From the NCBI GenBank assembly GCA_022826645.1, contig JAJDUM010000103.1, forward strand, positions 1 through 64,000: DNA of 64,000 nt, read 5' to 3'. The position numbers and the translations under genes were made by a program. How positions within the stretch are numbered: the first letter of the stretch is position 1; every line of letters starts with the position of its first letter. The notes beneath the pieces were generated by a model that was given only the letters and a program-made list of their open reading frames with translations, did no database searches and was not told the origin of the DNA. The stretch comes from Candidatus Poribacteria bacterium (GTDB lineage Bacteria > Poribacteria > WGA-4E > PCPOR2b). Positions 19,656 through 27,777 of the stretch are shown one piece after another.

Positions 19656-20678
19656 ATGATTGTCTACATCCTGCATCGACTCCTTTCGATCGGACTATCG
19701 CTCTTTGGTGTCTCGCTGCTCGTCTTTTTCATGGTGCATCTGATCCCCGGTGATGCCGCGCTCGCAATTCTCGGTGAACGCGCCACGGAGGAAGCATTAA
19801 CGGAACTCCGTCGTGAAATGGGGTTAGATCAGCCGCTGTACAAGCAGTATGGGGTATTCCTGTGGGATTTAGCGCATTTAGACTTAGGACGCTCGTTTAA
19901 GACAAACCAGCCGGTTATTGACGAAATTCTCCGCAAATTTCCTGCGACAGTAGAACTGACACTTGCAGCGATGATTTTCTCGATCTTTTTCGGCATAACT
20001 GCCGGGATTATTGCTGCTGTCAACCGCGGGAAGTTTTGGGACTACACAACGATGTTCGGATCACTGGCAGGGATTTCCATGCCGATCTTCTGGCTTGGTT
20101 TGATGCTTATTTTACTGTTCGCTTACGCCCTACCGATTTTTCCTAGTTCACAGCGACTCGATGCCGTATTAGATCTCGACATTCAGCACCGCACCCATTT
20201 TTACCTCATTGATACTCTGCTTGCTGGCGACTTCAATGCTTTCCGAAATGCAATCATGCATCTCATCCTTCCTGCGATAACACTGGGCACGATACCGTTA
20301 GCCATTATCGCTCGCATGACACGGTCTAGCCTCTTAGAAATCCTCAACCAACAGTACATCGTCACCGCCTATGCAAAGGGGCTGCCCAAACGGATCGTAA
20401 TTCTCAAACATGCCCTAAAAAACAGTATCATTCCCGTTTTGACGGTAATAGGGCTTGAATTTGGCTATCTGATGGGCGGCGCGATCTTAACAGAACATAT
20501 TTTCTCTTGGCCTGGGTTGGGATCGTGGTTGCGTGCTGCTGTTGAAGCCCGTGATATCCGTCCCGTACAGGGTGGTGTTCTCTTTGTTGCCACAGTTTTT
20601 ATGATGGTGAACCTCATTGTCGATCTGCTCTACGCGTATTTTGATCCGCGTATCCGGATTGGAGGAGAGACGACATGA
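19656..20678 (+). CDS. ABC transporter permease, DppB type
   Basis: A 340-residue inner-membrane permease of the BPD_transp_1 family with six predicted helices. The N-terminal IVYILHRLLSIGLSLFGVS and FFMVHLIPGD are hallmarks of DppB/OppB. The EAA loop region is YIVTAYAKGLPKRIVILKHA, which contacts the ATPase. It overlaps the next permease gene by 4 bp (ATGA). Confidence 0.93.
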   Translation: MIVYILHRLLSIGLSLFGVSLLVFFMVHLIPGDAALAILGERATEEALTELRREMGLDQPLYKQYGVFLWDLAHLDLGRSFKTNQPVIDEILRKFPATVELTLAAMIFSIFFGITAGIIAAVNRGKFWDYTTMFGSLAGISMPIFWLGLMLILLFAYALPIFPSSQRLDAVLDLDIQHRTHFYLIDTLLAGDFNAFRNAIMHLILPAITLGTIPLAIIARMTRSSLLEILNQQYIVTAYAKGLPKRIVILKHALKNSIIPVLTVIGLEFGYLMGGAILTEHIFSWPGLGSWLRAAVEARDIRPVQGGVLFVATVFMMVNLIVDLLYAYFDPRIRIGGETT

Positions 20679-21517
20679 GAGAGCATCGTAGTCAATTCTA
20701 TCGGGAGCTGCTGCGTCAGAAATCAGCGTTGATTGGCGCATCGATCTTAATTTTCTTCATTGTCATCGCAATCTTTGCCCCGATAGTTGCAACACATGAT
20801 CCTCGGAACGTAGACGTCACAACACGTCTCCAAGGATGGTCTCAGGAGCATTACTTCGGGACCGATAAGGTTGGAAGGGATATTTTCAGCCGCATTGTTT
20901 ACGGTTCACGAATCTCGATCAAGGTCGGGTTGGTTGCGATGACATTTTCGATCTCAATTGGCGCACTGTTGGGTGTTCTCGCTGGCTATTACGGGGGCTG
21001 GATCGACAACACCATCATGCGAATAATGGATATGATGCTTGCCATGCCGAGTATCCTGTTAGCAATGGTCATTGTTACGATCTTGGGGCAGAGCCTGACA
21101 AATGCGATTATTGCTGTTTCGATTGTTTACATCCCACAATACGCGAGAATCTTGCGCGCATCTGTACTCACTATCCGTGAGCAGGATTATGTAACCGCTG
21201 CCCACGCCATCGGCATGAGCGACTTTCGCATTTTGACCCGTGCGATTTTGCCCAACTGTCTTGCCCCCCTGATTGTGCAGGCAACGCTCGGCATGGGCGC
21301 AGCTATTTTGGATGCCGCCGGTCTCAGCTTTCTCGGGCTCGGCGCTGAAATCGGCGAACCGGAGTGGGGCGCGATGCTCAACGAGAATCGAGCACTGATT
21401 CGTCGTGCACCGTGGACTGTTATGACGCCGGGGATTGCGATTTTTCTGATTGTTTTAGGATTCAATCTGTTAGGGGATGCCTTGAGGGATGTGTTGGATC
21501 CACAGGTGAAGACGTAA
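20675..21517 (+). CDS. ABC transporter permease, DppC type
   Basis: A 280-residue permease of the DppC/OppC type. FIVIAIFAPIVATHDP and HYFGTDKVGRDIFSRIVYGS form the typical N-terminal region, and the EAA loop is DYVTAAHAIGMSDFRILTRA. The protein pairs with the DppB-type permease. No ATP-binding subunit (DppD/DppF type) follows; the next gene is an enolase-superfamily enzyme, so the ATPase must be supplied from elsewhere in the genome. Confidence 0.93.
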   Translation: MREHRSQFYRELLRQKSALIGASILIFFIVIAIFAPIVATHDPRNVDVTTRLQGWSQEHYFGTDKVGRDIFSRIVYGSRISIKVGLVAMTFSISIGALLGVLAGYYGGWIDNTIMRIMDMMLAMPSILLAMVIVTILGQSLTNAIIAVSIVYIPQYARILRASVLTIREQDYVTAAHAIGMSDFRILTRAILPNCLAPLIVQATLGMGAAILDAAGLSFLGLGAEIGEPEWGAMLNENRALIRRAPWTVMTPGIAIFLIVLGFNLLGDALRDVLDPQVKT

Positions 21518-21596
21518 CGCAGCGTGAAGTGTAATTGGCTCATTCGTTGATTCGTTTATTTTTATACACAGACTCGTTATATAAGGAAGGTCAAAC

Positions 21597-22730
21597 ATGA
21601 AAATTACAGATGTGAAACCTTTGCCGGTATGGGGAGGTGCTAGGAATTTCTTCTTTGTCAAGGTCGAAACCGACGAAGGTATCTATGGAATTGGCGAAGG
21701 CGGGATCACTTGGCGGGAACTCGCAGCCACAGAATGTGTTAACCATCTGAAGTCCGTTTTAATTGGTGAAGATCCGCGTCGCATCGAACACCTATGGCAG
21801 GTGATGTTCCGTGGCGGTTTTTTCCCCGCCGGGCGGATTGCGTGCTCTGCGATCAGTGCTATCGATATTGCGCTCTGGGATATTCGTGGGAAAGCGTTGG
21901 GGGTTCCCGTCTATGATCTGCTTGGTGGACTTGTCCGTCAGAAGGCCGTGTGCTATCCTCACGCTGGTGGCAACTCCGCCGAACAACTCGCTGAACACGC
22001 ACGGTCACTCGTGGAAGATGGATGGAAATTTGTGCGTTGGGGTGTCCCTCAGCAGGGGGATGTTCTCGATCCATCGTGGGCGGTGCGGGAGACCATTAAG
22101 CAGTGCGAAGCGGTTCGGGACGCCGTTGGGGAGGAGATTGAACTCCTGATTGACGTTCATACGCGGCTTGACCCGCCCCATGTGATACCGCTCTGTCGTG
22201 CTTTGGAGGGTTATCGGCCCTATTTCATCGAAGATCCGTTGCGGTCTGAAAATATGTCCACGTACCATCAGCTGGCACGCCACGTTGCCGTGCCGTTGGC
22301 GGTGGGAGAGCAGTACGCCACAAAGTGGGAATTCCGTGAATTGGTTGAACAGGAACTAATGCAGTATGCGCGGATAGATCTCTGTATTGTTGGTGGGATT
22401 ACTGAAGCGAAGAAAATCGCCGGTTGGTGCGAGGCTCACTACATTGATCTGGCACCCCACAATCCGCTCGGTCCTGTTTCGACAGCGGCGTGTCTCCATC
22501 TGGATCTCGCTTCAACGAACTTCGGCGTACAAGAGCTGCCAAGCAAACCGGGGACAACGCTGCCCGATGTCTTTCCAGTACAGTTAGAGTGGGAGGACGG
22601 CTATCTACTGCCGCCGACAGCCCCGGGATTGGGGATTGACTTTGATGAGGAAGCGGCACTGGCTAATCCGTACCGCGAAGTTGAGGCACCGCAGTTGCGT
22701 AGGCCCGATGGAGCGTTTACGAATTGGTAG
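21597..22730 (+). CDS. mandelate racemase/muconate lactonizing enzyme family protein
   Basis: A 377-residue enolase-superfamily enzyme resembling galactonate-type sugar acid dehydratases. The N-terminal capping domain (1-115) is followed by a TIM barrel with metal-ligand positions in LLIDVHTRLD (Asp, with the neighbouring His), YFIEDPL (Glu) and AVGEQYA (Glu). The general-base His lies in DLAPHNPLGPVS. These support an acid-sugar dehydratase, but substrate cannot be fixed. AAGGAAGG precedes the ATG. It follows the ABC importer on the same strand by 80 bp, suggesting it processes the imported solute. Confidence 0.9.
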   Translation: MKITDVKPLPVWGGARNFFFVKVETDEGIYGIGEGGITWRELAATECVNHLKSVLIGEDPRRIEHLWQVMFRGGFFPAGRIACSAISAIDIALWDIRGKALGVPVYDLLGGLVRQKAVCYPHAGGNSAEQLAEHARSLVEDGWKFVRWGVPQQGDVLDPSWAVRETIKQCEAVRDAVGEEIELLIDVHTRLDPPHVIPLCRALEGYRPYFIEDPLRSENMSTYHQLARHVAVPLAVGEQYATKWEFRELVEQELMQYARIDLCIVGGITEAKKIAGWCEAHYIDLAPHNPLGPVSTAACLHLDLASTNFGVQELPSKPGTTLPDVFPVQLEWEDGYLLPPTAPGLGIDFDEEAALANPYREVEAPQLRRPDGAFTNW

Positions 22731-22824
22731 ATCCGAGAGTAGAGATAAAGCAACCACAAAGGTTGCCAATACAAAAGCTTGTCTTCTTTGCACGAATGCT
22801 TAACACGAGCGTTGACATTTACCT

Positions 22825-23676
22825 TCACTGTGTTTTTATTCGTGCCCAAGTTGCTGTTAGTTTGTCGGTTGGTTCAACTGCCAGCTTACCTGTGATGTTT
22901 TGGAGAAGCTCGTCTCGGCTTAACGGTCTGTCGTAAATACGAAGGATAGCGATTGAGCCGTTGAAGTTTCGATCCCTGTCATGTGAAGTAAATATTGAAA
23001 GCCACATAGGCTCCTCAGGGTCATAATCCTGATCCATATCAACCATCCCCACTTTTTCACCATCTTGGTAGGTTTCAACTGACTTCTGATCGGTGAAAAC
23101 AAATGCAAGCCAGTGCCACTCCTTTTTCTTAATGTCAATGCCGAGATCTTCCGGGATTAGCCATTTTCCTTTGTTATTAGCTCTACCCTTAAATCTTGCG
23201 ATGAGTTCACCGGTATCCGGCCCGTTGAGAGAAACTTGAAACTGTTGCAATTCCCTGTCACGCGCTCTAAATCCAAGGACTTGGGAGGCAACAACGAGAT
23301 CGGGCCATTTGGGACCGTTGCGTCTGATGAGAACCTCCATCGTCCAATCTTCAAGTTCCATTTTGGGTACTAGATCCGGTGGCCCACCAAAAGTCTCAGA
23401 CTTTCGCGTGGCGGTATACCATTTGGCGTCCTCATTGATACCGAGTGCGGGTATTCTGATTTTTCCCTCTTCAAATTCAGGCACTTCATCGTTGGCGGGC
23501 ATTTTTCCACCAGCTATGCCGAGATTTCTCCAAACTATCTCCCGCCTATTCTGTTCGCTGGCATCAAGATGGATTATCGCACCAGGGAGAACCTTCTTTT
23601 GTGCTGTGGCATCAAAACAGATAAGTCCTAACACGAAAACCACATTGAAAACTGCAATTCTGTTTATACACTTCAT
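22825..23676 (-). CDS. secreted LamG-domain protein 1
   Basis: A 283-residue exported protein. A signal peptide covers about residues 1-25 (RIAVFNVVFVLGLICFDATA). The rest is a concanavalin-A-like/LamG fold with motifs such as WHWLAFVFTDQKSVETYQDG and FNGSIAILRIYDRPLSRDEL. It is the most divergent of the four LamG proteins here and ends in the shared tail LAVEPTDKLTATWARIKTQ. The ATG at 23676 is preferred over an in-frame ATG 20 codons earlier because it begins the signal peptide and an AAGGGA lies upstream. No enzymatic residues are recognised; likely binds or covers surface glycans. Confidence 0.82.
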   Translation of the reverse strand: MKCINRIAVFNVVFVLGLICFDATAQKKVLPGAIIHLDASEQNRREIVWRNLGIAGGKMPANDEVPEFEEGKIRIPALGINEDAKWYTATRKSETFGGPPDLVPKMELEDWTMEVLIRRNGPKWPDLVVASQVLGFRARDRELQQFQVSLNGPDTGELIARFKGRANNKGKWLIPEDLGIDIKKKEWHWLAFVFTDQKSVETYQDGEKVGMVDMDQDYDPEEPMWLSIFTSHDRDRNFNGSIAILRIYDRPLSRDELLQNITGKLAVEPTDKLTATWARIKTQ

Positions 23677-23708
23677 TTGGAAATATCCCTTTGGCTGACG
23701 AATGGGGA

Positions 23709-24548
23709 TTAATGGTTCTTTTTGATCGTAGCCCATGAGGTGGCAAGCTTCCCTGATGGAGAAACTGCAAAGATTGCTATATCAAGTCCTTTTCCAAGCT
23801 GCTTTACATCAGCATCGCTCAATGCAACATTGAAGATCGCAAGTTCGTCGATTTGACTCTTACTGAACGAATCAAATCGCGCTGGCAATAATGCACCGAT
23901 GTACATCGGCTGTCCCAGTGGGGGTGCCAATCCCATCTTCTTTACCCCATCGCCGTGTTCAACAGGTTTCGACTCGCCATCAATATAGAGCGTTGGTGCC
24001 CTCTCTCCATCTTTGGCAACAACAACATAGTGGTGCCACTGATCGTCCTTTATACCGCTGGCACCCTGAAATCCATTTTCATACCAGAAATAAAACATAT
24101 TGTCAAAAACTTTGTGGAGCGCAATGCCGTATCCCGCGCCGTGCCACTGCCATTCTCCACCCCTATGTATAATAAAATAAGGTGCAACATCAGTCGCTTG
24201 CAGCCGTGGGGGTCGTTTCACCCAAACTGAAATAGAGATGACCTCCTCAAGGTTTAAGGCTACATCGTCCGGCACTTCCAAGTAGTTTTTTCTGGTATCA
24301 CTAAACTCTATTGCCCTACCGAACTTCCCGTCAACCAGCGCGGGTTTATTTATCAATTTCGCGTTATGACCGTTGCCCGTAATATCTGGGATCCCCTTCA
24401 TACCAGCCTCTTCGAATGTCCATATTGCAATAGCTTTCTCCAGAAATTTGCGCCCTGTCAATTGTGCATCACTTACTAGCGTGAACTCCAAATTCAAAAT
24501 GAGTAAACTAAGACTCATTGCAATAAATTTTACTGCAGAGATTCTCAT
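23709..24548 (-). CDS. secreted LamG-domain protein 2
   Basis: A 279-residue exported protein with a signal peptide (SLSLLILNLEFTLVSDA) and a LamG/concanavalin-like domain (about 45-255). It contains ISVWVKRPPRLQAT, DDQWHHYVVVAKDG, YIDGE and IDELAIFNVALSDADV, and ends in IFAVSPSGKLATSWATIKK. It is clearly a recent relative of the next protein, with near-identical blocks throughout. The ATG at 24548 starts the signal peptide; the ribosome-binding site AAGGA is upstream. It is 32 bp upstream of LamG protein 1 on the same strand, in one operon-like block. Confidence 0.88.
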   Translation of the reverse strand: MRISAVKFIAMSLSLLILNLEFTLVSDAQLTGRKFLEKAIAIWTFEEAGMKGIPDITGNGHNAKLINKPALVDGKFGRAIEFSDTRKNYLEVPDDVALNLEEVISISVWVKRPPRLQATDVAPYFIIHRGGEWQWHGAGYGIALHKVFDNMFYFWYENGFQGASGIKDDQWHHYVVVAKDGERAPTLYIDGESKPVEHGDGVKKMGLAPPLGQPMYIGALLPARFDSFSKSQIDELAIFNVALSDADVKQLGKGLDIAIFAVSPSGKLATSWATIKKNH

Positions 24549-24574
24549 GATTCGATAGTTCCTTCTTCGCCAAC

Positions 24575-25429
24575 TCATCGAGTCTGTTTCAGTATTGCCC
24601 ACGTTGTGGCAAGTTTGCCCGATGGAGAAACCGCGAAAATTGAGTTATCAACCCCTTTCCCAAGCCGTTCAACATCAGCTTGACTCAACGCAACGTTGAA
24701 AATGGCAAGATCATCTATGGCGTTATTAGACCACGAATCAAATCGCTCCGGGAACACCGCTCCAATATGTAGTGCGCGTCCCGGTGAGGGTTCTAATGCA
24801 ATCACTCGCTGACCATCGCGATGTTCGACCTCTTTTAATTCCCCATCAATATACATGGACGGATCTCTCTCCCTATCTTTAGCCACGACAACGTAGTGAT
24901 GCCACTGATCATCCTTTATCCCGTTTACTCCTTGGAATCCACCTTGATACCAGAAATAGAACATGTTGTTAAAAACCTTATGCAGCGCTATTCCAAAAGT
25001 GGGGCGTCCGTGCTGCCATTCTCCACCTTTTTCAAGAATAAAATAGGGAGCGATATCGGTCGCTTGCAAGCGAGGTGGCCTTTTCACCCATACTGAAATC
25101 GAAATGGCTTCATCAAGATCGAAATCCTCATGGTGTGGCACTTCCAAGTAATTTTTTCTTCCGGAATTAAACTCTACCGCTTTACCGAATTGCCCATCAA
25201 CCAGTGCAGGCTTATTCACCATCACCGCGTCATGACCGTTTCCAGAAACGTCCTCGACAAAAGGATCGTTATCCTTATTTCTTTCCGTCCCATCAAAAGT
25301 CCATATTGCAACCGCCGCTTCTAGAAGCTCAGGTCCTGTCAATCGGGCATGGCTTGTACCTGCCGACACCCAGTTTATGATAATTAAGCCGAGCACAATC
25401 CTGCCCAACCCCGTGATGAAGGTCTTCAT
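24575..25429 (-). CDS. secreted LamG-domain protein 3
   Basis: A 284-residue exported LamG protein, first of the tandem minus-strand set. Signal peptide is about residues 1-28 (IVLGLIIINWVSAGTSHA). The domain shows SVWVKRPPRLQATDIAPYF, KDDQWHHYVVVAKDR and IDDLAIFNVALSQADVERL, with the tail IFAVSPSGKLATTWAILK. Its similarity to LamG protein 2 indicates tandem duplication. AAGGAGG lies upstream of the ATG. No catalytic site is recognised. Confidence 0.9.
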   Translation of the reverse strand: MKTFITGLGRIVLGLIIINWVSAGTSHARLTGPELLEAAVAIWTFDGTERNKDNDPFVEDVSGNGHDAVMVNKPALVDGQFGKAVEFNSGRKNYLEVPHHEDFDLDEAISISVWVKRPPRLQATDIAPYFILEKGGEWQHGRPTFGIALHKVFNNMFYFWYQGGFQGVNGIKDDQWHHYVVVAKDRERDPSMYIDGELKEVEHRDGQRVIALEPSPGRALHIGAVFPERFDSWSNNAIDDLAIFNVALSQADVERLGKGVDNSIFAVSPSGKLATTWAILKQTR

Positions 25430-25562
25430 TCACATTGCCTCCTTGCCATCATTTTTCTGGTCCCCTGGAAAGTATACACCCACATATCAATGCGAGTTTG
25501 ATTGCCTTTACAGTGTATCCAGAAAAGGATTGGATGTCAACGCAAAAATGAATTCTTTGCGC

Positions 25563-25592
25563 TTGACTTGTTTAGCAGAAAAATGTTAATAT
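25563..25592 (+). promoter_or_regulatory. candidate promoter for LamG protein 4
   Basis: TTGACT at 25563-25568 is followed after 16-18 bp by overlapping -10-like hexamers (GTTAAT, TTAATA, TAATAT). It lies in the 373-bp divergent gap 25430-25802, leaving a leader of about 200 nt. No other element was recognised in the gap. Confidence 0.35.
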
Positions 25593-25802
25593 GTTTATGT
25601 TATCAAAACTGACTTTCCACAGGCTCTCCGAATCTTACAACGTTACGTAAAAATTGGATGCAGTTGTAGATCGGTTTTCTAACTTGACTACAACCTCTGC
25701 GCGACTGAAGTAGACTCAGATAGGAGCTTGGTCTACCGTCGTGGAATTTCTTGTAACAGCTCATCAGAGTCCAAAACCCATATTATAAGGAAGGATATTA
25801 CG

Positions 25803-26603
25803 ATGAAAAAAGGGCGATTAATCTCCATAGCCTTGGTTCTTGTATTTGTGTTCTCACTGACACACGTGGTTTTTGCTGCGCCAAAGAACTTCGCACTCAA
25901 ATTTGATGCAAAAAAGGATAGTGGTGAAAAAGGCACACGGGTCATTGTTGACCATAGCGAAGAGCTGAACCTCGCAGAGAAGTTAACGATCGAAGCGTGG
26001 ATTTACGCCACTGCCTTAGATTCCGGCGGCGGAAGAATGATGATTACTGGAAAAGCAGATACATGGATGCACGCTCTGCTCAACGATGGGGGTGCTTATC
26101 AAGGAGCGGTCAATGCTGCTCAGTGGAGTTGGGAAGGATCCGGCAAGGTAAGTTTAGAGAGATGGACACATGTTGCGCTGTCCTTTGATGGTCGTGCCTA
26201 CCTTCTCCACGTTGACGGTAAGTTGAAAGATGAAATTGAAGATCCAGGGAAGATTAACACCTCATTGTCTGATGTTTATATTGGTTGGCTTCCTCAGTGG
26301 AATGAAGCGTTTACTGGGCTAATCGATGAGGTCCGGATATCTAATATTCCCAGATACCCTGCGGCCAACTTTCCAAGACCGACGACCGAGTTTGAAGAAC
26401 GGGATCGCAATACCGTTCTCCTGATGCACTTTAATGAGGGCCAAGGTGGAGAAGCTAAGGATGCATCCGCTTTTGAGCATCACGGCTTAATTGATACTGC
26501 GACATGGGAAGAGGTGGCTGATGCCCCCTTTAAACCGTTAGCGGTCGAGCCGGGCGTAGGTAAGTTATCAACTACATGGGGCAAACTCAAACGTAAGTAT
26601 TAG
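25803..26603 (+). CDS. secreted LamG-domain protein 4
   Basis: A 266-residue exported protein diverging from the minus-strand LamG cluster. Signal peptide about 1-24 (ALVLVFVFSLTHVVFAAP). It is a LamG/laminin-G-like domain: LTIEAWIYATALD, ERWTHVALSFDGRAYLLHVD, and LIDEVRISNIPRYP. It is distant from the other three in the domain but keeps the tail VEPGVGKLSTTWGKLKRKY. The ATG with AAGGA upstream and signal peptide fixes the start; an earlier in-frame start is not needed. Confidence 0.88.
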   Translation: MKKGRLISIALVLVFVFSLTHVVFAAPKNFALKFDAKKDSGEKGTRVIVDHSEELNLAEKLTIEAWIYATALDSGGGRMMITGKADTWMHALLNDGGAYQGAVNAAQWSWEGSGKVSLERWTHVALSFDGRAYLLHVDGKLKDEIEDPGKINTSLSDVYIGWLPQWNEAFTGLIDEVRISNIPRYPAANFPRPTTEFEERDRNTVLLMHFNEGQGGEAKDASAFEHHGLIDTATWEEVADAPFKPLAVEPGVGKLSTTWGKLKRKY

Positions 26604-26655
26604 ACCGCCCCCTGGGTTGAGTAAACTTCTGTAACATAGGATTTCCCGATTATTT

Positions 26656-26716
26656 GCCTCCTGATTTCCCGATTGAATTAGCATATTTTCTCTCGGTGTC
26701 AGGAGGCTTTTCTTTT
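26656..26716 (+). terminator. terminator after LamG protein 4
   Basis: A 9-bp perfect inverted repeat (GCCTCCTGA at 26656-26664 and TCAGGAGGC at 26699-26707) flanks a 34-nt loop and is followed by TTTTCTTTTT. The loop is large, but the T tract is good. Confidence 0.55.
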
Positions 26717-26785
26717 TCGGTTTAAGCAGGATCCACCACCAAAATTATATCTGGATGTGGATAATCCAAAATTAAGAGGTGTCGT

Positions 26786-27670
26786 ATGATTTTAATGAGT
26801 CCGTCCGTGCGCTTGGGAAAAACATCGGAGGATCGAGCCGCCTTCCTACAAAAGGTCAAGTTAATGGAAGTGAAAACTGTGACCACGAATACGCCAGCTG
26901 ATTGGAGTGATGCGGACGTTGAAGAAGCCAAGCGGTTCCTCGATGACCATGGTATCCGGGTCGGCGAGTTTAGCGGGCATCAGGGAGGATTTGGCTCGGC
27001 GGATCCGGCTGAATACCGAGACGCCATTGAAGGACATCGGCGCCAATTGCGCCATGCGCACATCATAGGAGCACATTGCATCGCCTGCGCGGTACTCATT
27101 GGCAGGATCTGGATTGATGAGATGCCAAAGACCTTCGCAGAGCGGGGTGGAACCATTCCGGCTATGTGGTCTGAGGAGACTTGGAAACGATGTATTGGTG
27201 CAGTCGAGGAACTGATGCCTCATGCGGAAGAATTTGAAACGGACGTAGCGATACATCCTCATATCATCACTCCGGTCTACTCTGTCGAGCGATATCAGGA
27301 ACTCTTTGATGCAGTCTCGTCTCCACGCCTGAAAGCACTCTTCGATCCTGTGAATATGACAGGACCCCATATGTTTCTCAGAATGACAGACTTTACAAAT
27401 GAGATTTTCGATGGAATTGGGGATAAAATTGTCACGATGCACGCAAAAGATGCTACAATGTGGTCAGCGAAACCGATTAGCATTATTAGCCGTGTGGATG
27501 AAGCGGTTCCGGGCACCGGTATGATGGATTATGCAACAATACTTCGACGGTTGGATGCCTTAGACAATGATGTTCCAGTACATGTAGAGCACTTCCCTGA
27601 GTTGGAGACAATTGCGGGTCAGCAGTATATCCGTCATGTTGGACGGGAAATTGGTGTAACTATAGGTTAG
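26786..27670 (+). CDS. sugar phosphate isomerase/epimerase (xylose isomerase-like TIM barrel)
   Basis: A 294-residue AP-endonuclease-2/xylose-isomerase-like TIM barrel. Typical features are DHGIRVGEFSGHQGG, AVLIGRIW, VAIHPHIITPVYSVERYQEL, ALFDPVNMTGP, KIVTMHAKDATM, and VPVHVEHFPELE, with His/Asp/Glu residues suited to metal binding. Such enzymes isomerise or epimerise ketoses and are common in carbohydrate catabolism. AGAGGTG precedes the ATG. It begins a plus-strand set with a sulfatase-like gene, a ComA-like gene and an NHL-repeat gene. Confidence 0.82.
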   Translation: MILMSPSVRLGKTSEDRAAFLQKVKLMEVKTVTTNTPADWSDADVEEAKRFLDDHGIRVGEFSGHQGGFGSADPAEYRDAIEGHRRQLRHAHIIGAHCIACAVLIGRIWIDEMPKTFAERGGTIPAMWSEETWKRCIGAVEELMPHAEEFETDVAIHPHIITPVYSVERYQELFDAVSSPRLKALFDPVNMTGPHMFLRMTDFTNEIFDGIGDKIVTMHAKDATMWSAKPISIISRVDEAVPGTGMMDYATILRRLDALDNDVPVHVEHFPELETIAGQQYIRHVGREIGVTIG

Positions 27671-27777
27671 TAAGTGGCTTTCTTCAGTTCCTGACGATTT
27701 AGCCAATCTATTGATGGATATCAACCTATAAACGACCAGCCCTACATCAGTGACTGGTGAATGGACAAGGAGAGGTT

